From JBBQQG01 sp038216175 (GTDB taxonomy: Bacteria; Patescibacteriota; Saccharimonadia; Saccharimonadales; OMJO01): 7,439 bases of DNA. The stretch is from contig JBBQQG010000108.1 in NCBI GenBank assembly GCA_038216175.1, forward strand, positions 1 to 7,439, given 5' to 3'. The notes under the pieces are model-generated. The model did not search any database and was not told the DNA's origin. It saw nothing but the letters and a program-made list of their open reading frames with translations. Positions 1 to 5,702 of the stretch are shown in pieces; the stretch's first letter is position 1; every line of letters starts with the position of its first letter. Both the position numbers and the translations under genes were made by a program.

Positions 1-720
1 TATCCGGAAATCGCGACGCATCCACGGTTTAAATCACATCCATGGTATGCCTCCTATGTATCGCTTTTTCTCGAAAGAGACATTCAGTTTCATGAGCGAT
101 TAAAAAATGTCGACCGTTTCCGAGACTTTCTACTACTCCTAGCGGCTCGAACGTCCCAAACATTGCACTTACAATCGATCAGTAATGATCTTGGTATTTC
201 AGTTCCTACCATTCACCACTGGGTACAAATTCTCGAAAGAGCGCAATGGATTTACTTGCTTCGGCCTTACCATGCGAATTTAAGCAGTCGCGTCATTAAA
301 ACACCGAAGGTCTATTTCACGGATATTGGACTGGTAAGCTATTTAACAGGCATTCAAAACAAAACCGACCTGTGGCAGGGACCCATGGCAGGACCTTTAT
401 TCGAAAACTATGTCATTCAAGAAACAGTAAAACATTTCTGGCACAACGGGAAGCCTGCCCCCATTTATTTTTATCGCAATAATCATGGGCTAGAAGTAGA
501 TCTTCTCGTTCAGCAAGGACCAAAGACGCTGCTTCCTGTTGAAATCAAACTCAGCCGAACGCCCCATCCGGATATGGCACGACATATTCAAACCATACGA
601 GCCGCCGAAAAAGTAGTTATAACTCCTGGATTTGTAGTCTGCCCTGTGAAGGAATCTGTACCATTGACCCGTTTCGAAAAAGCAGTTCCGCTTCCAGTTT
701 TTTTAAAGGAACTTGCGTAA
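1..720 (+). CDS. AAA/DUF4143-family ATP-binding protein, 3' part (5' end outside window)
   Basis: The frame is open from the first base to a TAA at 718-720, giving 239 residues, so the gene starts upstream. A TTG at 163 is not a credible start because homologous-looking sequence continues before it. Visible in order: a segment typical of the end of the ATPase module (PEI near residue 2, LERDI at 24-28); a winged-helix-like region at about 55-80 (LGIS, then a helix ending LERA); KVYFTDIGL at 103-111; then a C-terminal part with PD-(D/E)XK-like spacing: E135 in LFENYV, D167 in GLEVD, and E181-x-K183 in PVEIK. This order is characteristic of the DUF4143 ATPase family, whose members have an N-terminal P-loop domain and mostly unknown cellular roles. 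Walker A and B are not in the window, so ATPase activity cannot be judged. It converges on dnaE. Family assignment is confident; function is not known. Confidence 0.88.
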   Translation, partial: YPEIATHPRFKSHPWYASYVSLFLERDIQFHERLKNVDRFRDFLLLLAARTSQTLHLQSISNDLGISVPTIHHWVQILERAQWIYLLRPYHANLSSRVIKTPKVYFTDIGLVSYLTGIQNKTDLWQGPMAGPLFENYVIQETVKHFWHNGKPAPIYFYRNNHGLEVDLLVQQGPKTLLPVEIKLSRTPHPDMARHIQTIRAAEKVVITPGFVVCPVKESVPLTRFEKAVPLPVFLKELA

Positions 721-742
721 ACGTCACAACTGTCATGTATTA

Positions 743-3700
743 CTATCGCCCGACGCGGGTGATCTGCCAGCTTTCGCGGCCGAGTCGTTTTTCGATTTCT
801 TCGAAGAGCGCTGGGGTGGGTTTCACTAGGAACTCGGTTTCTACAACGACTTTGGTTTCGGGAGCGGTTTGCACTTCCAAACAAACCTGACAACGACCGG
901 GATAACGCTGAAGGGTTTGCTTCAAGTCTTCTAACGCTTGTTCTTCGAGTCCTTGCACACCCATTCGAATAAGCAACTCACTGACAAATTTTTCTCGTGC
1001 TTGGGCAAATGGCGTCATGTCTTCCACAATGACTTCCGGCTGAGAATCTTCCCGACGATTAATACGTCCTTTGACGACCATCATCTCACCAGGGACGAGC
1101 AACTGCGAAATCCCCGAGGCATAGGCTTTGGGGAAAATAATCAAATCGACTTCCCCTTCGAGATCTTCAAAACGACAACGGGCATAGGGTTCTTTCTTGG
1201 CTTTAGTCATGAGGCGTCGGACACTACTAATCATGCCGGCAATACGAATTTGCATATCGTTGGTCGTCGGCAGTTGTCCTAACTTTTGACTCGAAAACAG
1301 GTGTAACTCGGTTTGATATTGCGCCATCGGATGACCCGAGAGATAAAAACCCAAGACTTCTTTTTCACAGCCCAGCAGTTCTTTGTCCGACCAATCAAAA
1401 TCGGACGCGGCCGACGCCGACGTACTGGAGGTCTCCGTTCTCGGCAACGGAGCCGAAGACATCACAGACCCTAAATCGAACAAAGCGCCTTGGCCCGATT
1501 GGGATTCTTCTCGCAACTTGGATGAACGCTCCATCAAATGATTAAGCCCTAAGAGGGCTCGTGGGCGAAAGACAAGAGGCTTATCCGTGGAAAACCCATC
1601 CAACGCTCCCGCTTTAATGAGCGACTCTAATACTTTACGATTGGCCTGGCGAAGGTCGATGCGCTGACAAAGATCGTCTAAAGATTTAAAAGGACCGTCG
1701 GTATTTCGCGAAGCAATCATAGATTCCACCGCACCCGTACCGACGTTTTTGACGGCCAATAATCCAAACCGGATGGCGGCTTTCGGCGTTCCTTCTTTGG
1801 TGGTCGTCTCCTCGATCGCAAACTCTGCAAAAGACTTTTGAATGTCCGGTGGAAGAACCGTAATCCCCAACGCTTCAGCTTCGTGGAAATAGGTCACGAG
1901 CTTGGAATCTTCTTCTTTGCCTGCCACCGCCCCATGCCCGATTTCACTTGTCATCAGGGCCGTCATAAATTCCACGGTATAGTTTGCTTTGAGATACGCC
2001 GTCTGATACGACACGAGTCCGTAAGCTGTACTATGCGATTTATTAAACCCGTATCCTCCGAAGTGAACGATTTGTTCAAAAACAGAGACTGCCAACTTCT
2101 CTTTAATATCCTTGGCTTTAGCCCCTTCGATAAAGGCCCCGCGTTGCTTTTGTAATTCTTCGGCGATCTTTTTGCCCATGGCTTTACGCATGCCATCGGC
2201 TTGGCCAGGCGTGAATCCACCAAAGTCGACAGCAATTTTCATCACCTGCTCTTGATAAAGAATAACGCCGTATGTTTCTTTAAGAATGGGTTCGAGGATC
2301 GGATGATCAAATTTAATACTCGCGGCATTGTGCTTACGCTTGACGAATTCGTCGAGCATGCCGGCACCCATGGGACCTGGGCGATAGAGAGCGATCAACG
2401 CGATGATTTCTTCAAAGACCGTCGGATGGAGCTTTCGTAAGAGATCCCGCATGCCAGAACTTTCCAACTGGAATATGCCCATCGCTTTGGCTTCTTGAAG
2501 GAGTTTAAATGTCGCAGGATCGTCTAAAGGAATTTTGGCAATATCAAAATCGGGGATATGTTTTTGACGTATCAGCTTGCACGCCTTGTCGATGACCGTC
2601 AGCGTCCGCAACCCCAAGAAGTCCATCTTGAGTAAGCCCAGCTTGAGAAGGGATTCACCTTCATACTGCGTCGTGACAACGTCTTTAGACCCTTTGGCCA
2701 AAGGCACATAATCCGTGAGATCGCCTTTGCCGACCACGACACCAGCGGCATGAACCCCCGTATGACGTTTGAGACCTTCGAGTTGCTGAGCCACTTCCAA
2801 AAGCTTTGCCATCTGCGGATTTTGTTTGGCTTCAGCATTGAGTTCGGGGACATTCTGTCGAGCAGAGGCAATCGTAACGCCCAGCTCTTTGGGAATTAGT
2901 TTGGCAATGCGATCGACTTCGGTTAAAGGAATACCGAGCACACGTCCCACATCTCGTAAGACAAGACGCGCTTGCATCGATCCAAACGTGACGATTTGAG
3001 CCACGCTAGCCTCTCCGTATTTCTGACGGACATAGCGAATAACTTGTTCTCGCCCTTCGTCTGAAAAGTCGATATCCAAGTCAGGCATCGTTTTGCGATC
3101 CGGATTTAAGAAGCGTTCAAAGAGAAGTCCATATTTCACCGGGCAAACATCCGTGATCGCTAACGAGTAGGCAACGAGCGATCCGGCACCCGATCCACGA
3201 CCCGGCCCGACGGGAATTCCATTCTTTTTGGCGTAGTGAATAAAATCCCAAACGATTAAGAAGTATGCCGAGAAGCCCATGCGCTGAACAACACCCAACT
3301 CATACTGTAAGCGTTCGTGATAACGAGGTGATTGATCGCCATAGCGCGTGATCAACCCTTTCATGCAAAGTTTCTCTAAATAGGTATCGACGGTATCACC
3401 TGCGGGAACATCGAAGTGTGGGAGAAGAGTTTGATCAAACCGCATTTGAAGATTGCAGCGCTCGGCAATTTCCAGCGTGCGCTTCACCGCATCGGGTCGC
3501 GCGCTAAAGACTTCGTACATTTCCTTGGCCGATTTGTAATAAAACTCGTTGGCTTCAAACCGCATGCGTTTGGGATCGTCGAGTCCACTTCCTGTCCCAA
3601 TACAAAGCAAAATATCATGGGTTGGGGCATCGGTTTTTTTGAAGTAGTGACAGTCGTTAGTCGCTACGAGCGGGAGGCCTGTTTTATCCGCTAAGGTAAG

Positions 3701-4306
3701 AAGTTTGTCATTTTGTCGTCGTTGATCTGGAAGACCATGATCCATCAACTCCAAGTAATAGTTTTCTTTGCCAAAGATGTTTTGGTAATCGTCGATAATT
3801 TTGAGTGCTTGCGGTTCTTTGTCGGCTAAGAGGGCTTCCGCCAGTTCGCCTTTAAGACATCCAGATAATGCGATCAGTCCTTCGCTGTGTTTGGCCAAAA
3901 TTTCTTTATCGACGCGTGGCTTGTAATAAAAGCCTTCTAAGTATCCGATAGAAGAGAGCTTCATTAAATTTTTATAGCCCACCTCATTTTGCGCCAACAC
4001 CGTAAAGTGATAGTACGCGTCTTCTTGGCCACGTTTGGTGGTTCGATCAAACCGCGAGCCCGGAGCGATATACATTTCACAACCGATAATGGGTTTGACG
4101 CCGACGGCCGTACAGGATGAGTAAAATTCAATGGCACCGCTTAAGTTGCCATGATCGGTCATGGCTAAGGCAGGCATGCCCATCGCAGCGATCGTCTTTA
4201 GCCACTCGCTAGGCTTTCCTTTTTCGTCAGTAATCTGACAAGCGCCATCGAGTAACGAATACTCGGTGTGAGAATGCAGATGAACAATTTGGGGAGGCTT
4301 TTCCAT
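743..4306 (-). CDS. dnaE: DNA polymerase III subunit alpha (replicative polymerase)
   Basis: Encodes 1187 residues, close to the usual DnaE length (about 1160), and catalyses chromosomal DNA synthesis in the replisome. The PHP domain (about 1-270) has H11 and H13 of HSH, H52, E77, H100, C150, D218 and H220, a near-complete metal-ligand set. The polymerase core has PGRGSGAG at 368-375, acidic palm residues D411 and D413 in PDLDIDF, and D562 in KMDFLGLRTLT, which correspond to E. coli D401, D403 and D555. FGGYGFNKSHS follows at 749-759. A helix-hairpin-helix lies near 847-890, a clamp-binding motif QGALF at 939-943, a Ser/Thr/Ala linker at about 948-970, and an OB fold at about 1018-1097. The ATG at 4306 gives a standard N-terminus just before the HLHSH motif. 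The ribosome binding site is weak (AGG two bases before the ATG). The stop is TAG at 743-745. The gene is divergent from the TA genes and appears intact. Confidence 0.98.
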   Translation of the reverse strand: MEKPPQIVHLHSHTEYSLLDGACQITDEKGKPSEWLKTIAAMGMPALAMTDHGNLSGAIEFYSSCTAVGVKPIIGCEMYIAPGSRFDRTTKRGQEDAYYHFTVLAQNEVGYKNLMKLSSIGYLEGFYYKPRVDKEILAKHSEGLIALSGCLKGELAEALLADKEPQALKIIDDYQNIFGKENYYLELMDHGLPDQRRQNDKLLTLADKTGLPLVATNDCHYFKKTDAPTHDILLCIGTGSGLDDPKRMRFEANEFYYKSAKEMYEVFSARPDAVKRTLEIAERCNLQMRFDQTLLPHFDVPAGDTVDTYLEKLCMKGLITRYGDQSPRYHERLQYELGVVQRMGFSAYFLIVWDFIHYAKKNGIPVGPGRGSGAGSLVAYSLAITDVCPVKYGLLFERFLNPDRKTMPDLDIDFSDEGREQVIRYVRQKYGEASVAQIVTFGSMQARLVLRDVGRVLGIPLTEVDRIAKLIPKELGVTIASARQNVPELNAEAKQNPQMAKLLEVAQQLEGLKRHTGVHAAGVVVGKGDLTDYVPLAKGSKDVVTTQYEGESLLKLGLLKMDFLGLRTLTVIDKACKLIRQKHIPDFDIAKIPLDDPATFKLLQEAKAMGIFQLESSGMRDLLRKLHPTVFEEIIALIALYRPGPMGAGMLDEFVKRKHNAASIKFDHPILEPILKETYGVILYQEQVMKIAVDFGGFTPGQADGMRKAMGKKIAEELQKQRGAFIEGAKAKDIKEKLAVSVFEQIVHFGGYGFNKSHSTAYGLVSYQTAYLKANYTVEFMTALMTSEIGHGAVAGKEEDSKLVTYFHEAEALGITVLPPDIQKSFAEFAIEETTTKEGTPKAAIRFGLLAVKNVGTGAVESMIASRNTDGPFKSLDDLCQRIDLRQANRKVLESLIKAGALDGFSTDKPLVFRPRALLGLNHLMERSSKLREESQSGQGALFDLGSVMSSAPLPRTETSSTSASAASDFDWSDKELLGCEKEVLGFYLSGHPMAQYQTELHLFSSQKLGQLPTTNDMQIRIAGMISSVRRLMTKAKKEPYARCRFEDLEGEVDLIIFPKAYASGISQLLVPGEMMVVKGRINRREDSQPEVIVEDMTPFAQAREKFVSELLIRMGVQGLEEQALEDLKQTLQRYPGRCQVCLEVQTAPETKVVVETEFLVKPTPALFEEIEKRLGRESWQITRVGR
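1478..1492 (-). other. Sliding-clamp (beta) binding motif in DnaE
   Basis: Residues 939-943 of DnaE read QGALF, matching the QxxLF form of the bacterial beta-clamp binding pentapeptide. It sits between the helix-hairpin-helix region and the OB fold, where the internal clamp-binding motif of E. coli DnaE (near residue 920) is found. A low-complexity linker follows, so the motif should be exposed. Role assigned from motif and position. Confidence 0.75.
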
Positions 4307-4339
4307 GGCCTAAGAGAATAGCAAAGCGAGGCGATAGAC

Positions 4340-4352
4340 CAATAGGCTATTG
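4340..4352. repeat. Inverted repeat CAATAG-G-CTATTG in the divergent control region
   Basis: Two perfect 6-bp arms flank a single central G. The right arm overlaps the first bases of the -35 box of the plus-strand promoter (4350-4355). A second pair of arms, GCGATA at 4331-4336 and TATCGC at 4365-4370, encloses it. It could be a regulator site, or a small hairpin at the 5' end of the dnaE leader if dnaE transcription starts near 4354. The symmetry is visible; the function is inference. Confidence 0.5.
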
Positions 4353-4378
4353 AAATTCTGATTTTATCGCGGTATACT
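4350..4378 (+). promoter_or_regulatory. Promoter of the RHH-MazF operon
   Basis: TTGAAA at 4350-4355 (5 of 6 to the sigma70 -35 consensus) is separated by 17 bp from TATACT at 4373-4378 (5 of 6 to the -10 consensus). It lies 38 bp before the antitoxin ATG at 4417, so the transcript would have a leader of roughly 30 nt containing the GGAGG site. No better promoter is visible in the gap. Confidence 0.75.
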
Positions 4379-4388
4379 TAAGTAGCAA
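4361..4388 (-). promoter_or_regulatory. Candidate dnaE promoter
   Basis: On the minus strand TTGCTA (4388-4383, 4 of 6) is followed after 16 bp by TAAAAT (4366-4361, 5 of 6). This would give a dnaE leader of about 48 nt. It is interleaved with the opposite promoter: its -10 box lies in the spacer of the plus-strand promoter, and its -35 box lies inside the ACTTA-repeat operator candidate. It is weaker than the plus-strand promoter, so it remains a candidate. Confidence 0.45.
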
Positions 4389-4402
4389 CTTAGTAGCACT
4401 TA
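4376..4402 (+). promoter_or_regulatory. Direct-repeat operator candidate for the RHH antitoxin
   Basis: ACTTAAGTAGC (4376-4386) is followed by ACTTAGTAGC (4388-4397) and a third ACTTA (4398-4402), with starts 12 and 10 bp apart, about one helical turn. The first unit contains the perfect palindrome ACTTAAGT (4376-4383). The array begins inside the -10 box and covers the expected transcription start. Ribbon-helix-helix antitoxins commonly autorepress by binding short repeats spaced like this. The repeats are seen; binding is inferred. Confidence 0.55.
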
Positions 4403-4416
4403 ATTATGGAGGTTTT

Positions 4417-4674
4417 ATGTTGCATCGGATTGGCGTCTCTATCAATCACGAAGAACTCAAGCAAGTCACAGCCCTTCAGCAACGCTTTGGCATACGAAGT
4501 CGAAGTGAATTCTTTCGAGAACTAGTAAAGCGCTATAACAAATTGGAAAGCGATCGAGCCGCTGTCCAACAATGTATCCAAGGGTATTTGGATGCTCCCG
4601 AGGTATCCCTAGAAGAATCAAAGGCCATTTTGCGTTCGAGTCTCAAAAATAGCGCCTCTGAGAACTGGAAGTAA
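4417..4674 (+). CDS. Ribbon-helix-helix antitoxin of a MazEF/PemIK-type module
   Basis: An 85-residue protein. The N-terminus HRIGVSI (3-8) is a candidate DNA-contacting beta strand. Helix A follows at about 11-23, then the turn FGIRS and helix B at about 29-42 (RSEFFRELVKRY), the arrangement of the MetJ/Arc/CopG fold. The C-terminal half (about 45-85) is charged and is the likely toxin-wrapping segment. The ATG at 4417 has GGAGG at 4408-4412 with a 4-nt spacer, which fixes the start. It ends one base before the toxin ATG, so the pair should be translationally coupled. It would neutralise the downstream MazF-like RNase and repress its own promoter. RHH antitoxins paired with MazF are known, for example in Bacillus subtilis. 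The order antitoxin then toxin is standard. Confidence 0.85.
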   Translation: MLHRIGVSINHEELKQVTALQQRFGIRSRSEFFRELVKRYNKLESDRAAVQQCIQGYLDAPEVSLEESKAILRSSLKNSASENWK

Positions 4675-4675
4675 T

Positions 4676-4999
4676 ATGTCCTTTCGTCAGGGAGATCTGC
4701 ATTATTGTGAATTTGAAGACCCTATTAAAAGCCGCCCCGTTGTTATTCTGAGTCGAAATGAACTGAACAGCGTTCGCGAAAATATTGTCATTGCCCTGAT
4801 TACACGGACGATTCGTGGAATCCCCCTCGAAATACCGGTGGGGCACACAGAAGGACTCCCGAAAGAAGGGGTCATTAGTCTTGGAGATATTCATACGGTC
4901 CCGAAGAGTTTTCTAGGTAAACACCTAGGATCGCTTTCAGAAGCCAAAAGCCATAAACTATTTGAAGGACTCAAACTTCTTTTTGCATTTCCAGCGTAA
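4676..4999 (+). CDS. MazF/PemK-type mRNA interferase toxin
   Basis: A 107-residue protein, the usual MazF length. It has the family signatures: RQGDLHY at 4-10, SRPVVILS at 19-26, the strand IALIT ending at T43, GVISLGDIHTV at 65-75, and a final helix-rich segment LGSLSEAKSHKLFEGL. R20 and T43 align with the catalytic R25 and T48 of B. subtilis MazF, so the toxin looks active. MazF proteins are cytoplasmic ribosome-independent endoribonucleases that cut RNA at short specific sequences; the cut site cannot be read from this sequence. It starts one base after the antitoxin stop, with GGAAG at 4667-4671 as ribosome binding site. No rho-independent terminator is visible after the TAA at 4997-4999. 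Confidence 0.92.
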   Translation: MSFRQGDLHYCEFEDPIKSRPVVILSRNELNSVRENIVIALITRTIRGIPLEIPVGHTEGLPKEGVISLGDIHTVPKSFLGKHLGSLSEAKSHKLFEGLKLLFAFPA

Positions 5000-5007
5000 T
5001 TTTTCCA

Positions 5008-5036
5008 TTTACTCCAAATAACACTCCTGTTATACT
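5008..5036 (+). promoter_or_regulatory. Promoter of the vapBC operon
   Basis: TTTACT at 5008-5013 (4 of 6) and TATACT at 5031-5036 (5 of 6) are separated by 17 bp. The site lies in the 80-bp gap after the mazF-like gene. The second TA pair can therefore be transcribed alone, although read-through from the first pair is also possible. The -10 hexamer is the same as in the upstream TA promoter. Confidence 0.65.
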
Positions 5037-5042
5037 GAATAG

Positions 5043-5052
5043 TGATCGATCA
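5043..5052. promoter_or_regulatory. Palindrome TGATCGATCA, operator candidate for VapB
   Basis: A perfect 10-bp palindrome lies just downstream of the TATACT box, over the expected transcription start. AbrB-type antitoxins autoregulate by binding near their promoter, so this is the natural operator candidate. It contains two adjacent GATC sites. Binding is inferred. Confidence 0.5.
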
Positions 5053-5069
5053 TGGTTTAGTAAGTCAAT

Positions 5070-5075
5070 GGGAGG
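5070..5075 (+). promoter_or_regulatory. Ribosome binding site that sets the vapB start
   Basis: GGGAGG ends 4 nt before the ATG at 5080. An in-frame ATG at 5068 overlaps this site and has no ribosome binding site of its own, so 5080 is the preferred start. The stretch GGAGGTTTTATG is identical to the leader of the first antitoxin gene at 4408-4419. Confidence 0.8.
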
Positions 5076-5079
5076 TTTT

Positions 5080-5292
5080 ATGACACAGTCTACTCTTTCT
5101 TCAAAATACCAATTAGTCGTTCCTAAAGAAATCCGGAAACAGCTCCATCTCCATAGCGGACAAAAGCTCACCTTTATCGTTAAGAATGGAAGCATTACAC
5201 TCGTCCCAGAAAGACCTCTTTCAGAACTTCGTGGGATTGCGCGTGGAATGAAGACTAGGAATTTGCGTGAAAAGGAAGATCGTTCTTTATGA
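5080..5292 (+). CDS. vapB: AbrB/SpoVT-type antitoxin VapB
   Basis: A 70-residue protein. Residues 1-45 form an AbrB/MazE swapped-hairpin DNA-binding domain: SSKYQLVVPKEIRKQLHL (7-24), SGQKL, then KNGSITLVP. The tail from about 46 (PLSELRGIARGMKT, then LREKEDR) is the region that in VapB proteins docks into the PIN toxin active site. The start at 5080 was chosen over an in-frame ATG at 5068 because of the GGGAGG site between them. The TGA stop overlaps the vapC ATG by 4 bp (ATGA at 5289-5292), so the two genes should be translationally coupled. Likely role: neutralise VapC and repress the operon through the palindrome at 5043-5052 (inference). Confidence 0.9.
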   Translation: MTQSTLSSKYQLVVPKEIRKQLHLHSGQKLTFIVKNGSITLVPERPLSELRGIARGMKTRNLREKEDRSL

Positions 5293-5663
5293 AGGTGATC
5301 GACTCTTCAGCGTGGATTGAATTTTCAGTCGATGGTCCCTTGGCGGGCCGAATTGAACATTACCTTAAAGACAAAGAACCCATTATGACTCCCACTATTA
5401 TTCTCTACGAGGTTTATAAAAAACTAAAGCGCGATGTTTCTGAAGCGGCTGCTGATGCCATTGCAGTCGAAATTGCAAAAACTCATCTTGTAAATATTGA
5501 TAGTACGCTAGCGCTCTTCGCAGCAGATACTAGTCTTGAAAAAGGACTCGCTATGGCTGATGCACTTGTCTATGCAGCTGCAATCTCTCATGGGGCTACA
5601 TTAATAACGTGCGACGCTGATTTTAAAGACCTTCCCCACGTTATTTATCTCAAAAAGCCGTAA
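5289..5663 (+). CDS. vapC: PIN-domain ribonuclease toxin VapC
   Basis: A 124-residue PIN protein of normal length. The acidic active-site set is complete: D5 in VIDSSAWIE, E41 in ILYEVYK, D91 in LAMADALVYAAA, and D109 with D111 in ITCDADF. VapC toxins are Mg2+-dependent endoribonucleases that cleave specific RNAs, often tRNA or the rRNA sarcin-ricin loop; the target here is unknown. The ATG lies inside the vapB stop (ATGA), with AAGGAAG at 5272-5278 as ribosome binding site. The TAA at 5661-5663 is followed in the same frame by 13 sense codons and then the start of the zinc-ribbon gene. No terminator is visible. Confidence 0.94.
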   Translation: MKVIDSSAWIEFSVDGPLAGRIEHYLKDKEPIMTPTIILYEVYKKLKRDVSEAAADAIAVEIAKTHLVNIDSTLALFAADTSLEKGLAMADALVYAAAISHGATLITCDADFKDLPHVIYLKKP

Positions 5664-5702
5664 CGTTTCCGTAACAATGGGCTGTTAGACTCATTTCACG
5701 GT

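Noticed and set aside
163..720. TTG at 163 as the start of the DUF4143 gene
   Set aside because: The frame is open back to base 1 and residues before 163 fit the family, so the gene simply begins outside the window.
747..761. CCCG-ACG-CGGG hairpin near the dnaE stop as a terminator
   Set aside because: The stem is only four base pairs, it lies inside dnaE coding sequence, and no T-tract follows in either direction.
588..893. Minus-strand open frame across the ATPase/dnaE junction
   Set aside because: It overlaps the ends of two well-supported genes in another frame and has an Arg/Ser-rich composition with no family resemblance.
938..3694. Several 79-114 codon frames inside dnaE on both strands
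   Set aside because: All lie within the intact dnaE coding sequence and show no recognisable domain or ribosome binding context.
4961..4985. Short hairpins followed by TTTTT at the end of the mazF-like gene
   Set aside because: The stems (TTTGA/TCAAA or GAAG/CTTC) are short, AT-rich and inside the coding sequence, too weak to call a terminator.
4643..5195. Two minus-strand frames across the TA genes
   Set aside because: They are antisense to the antitoxin, toxin and promoter sequences; their peptides show no family resemblance.
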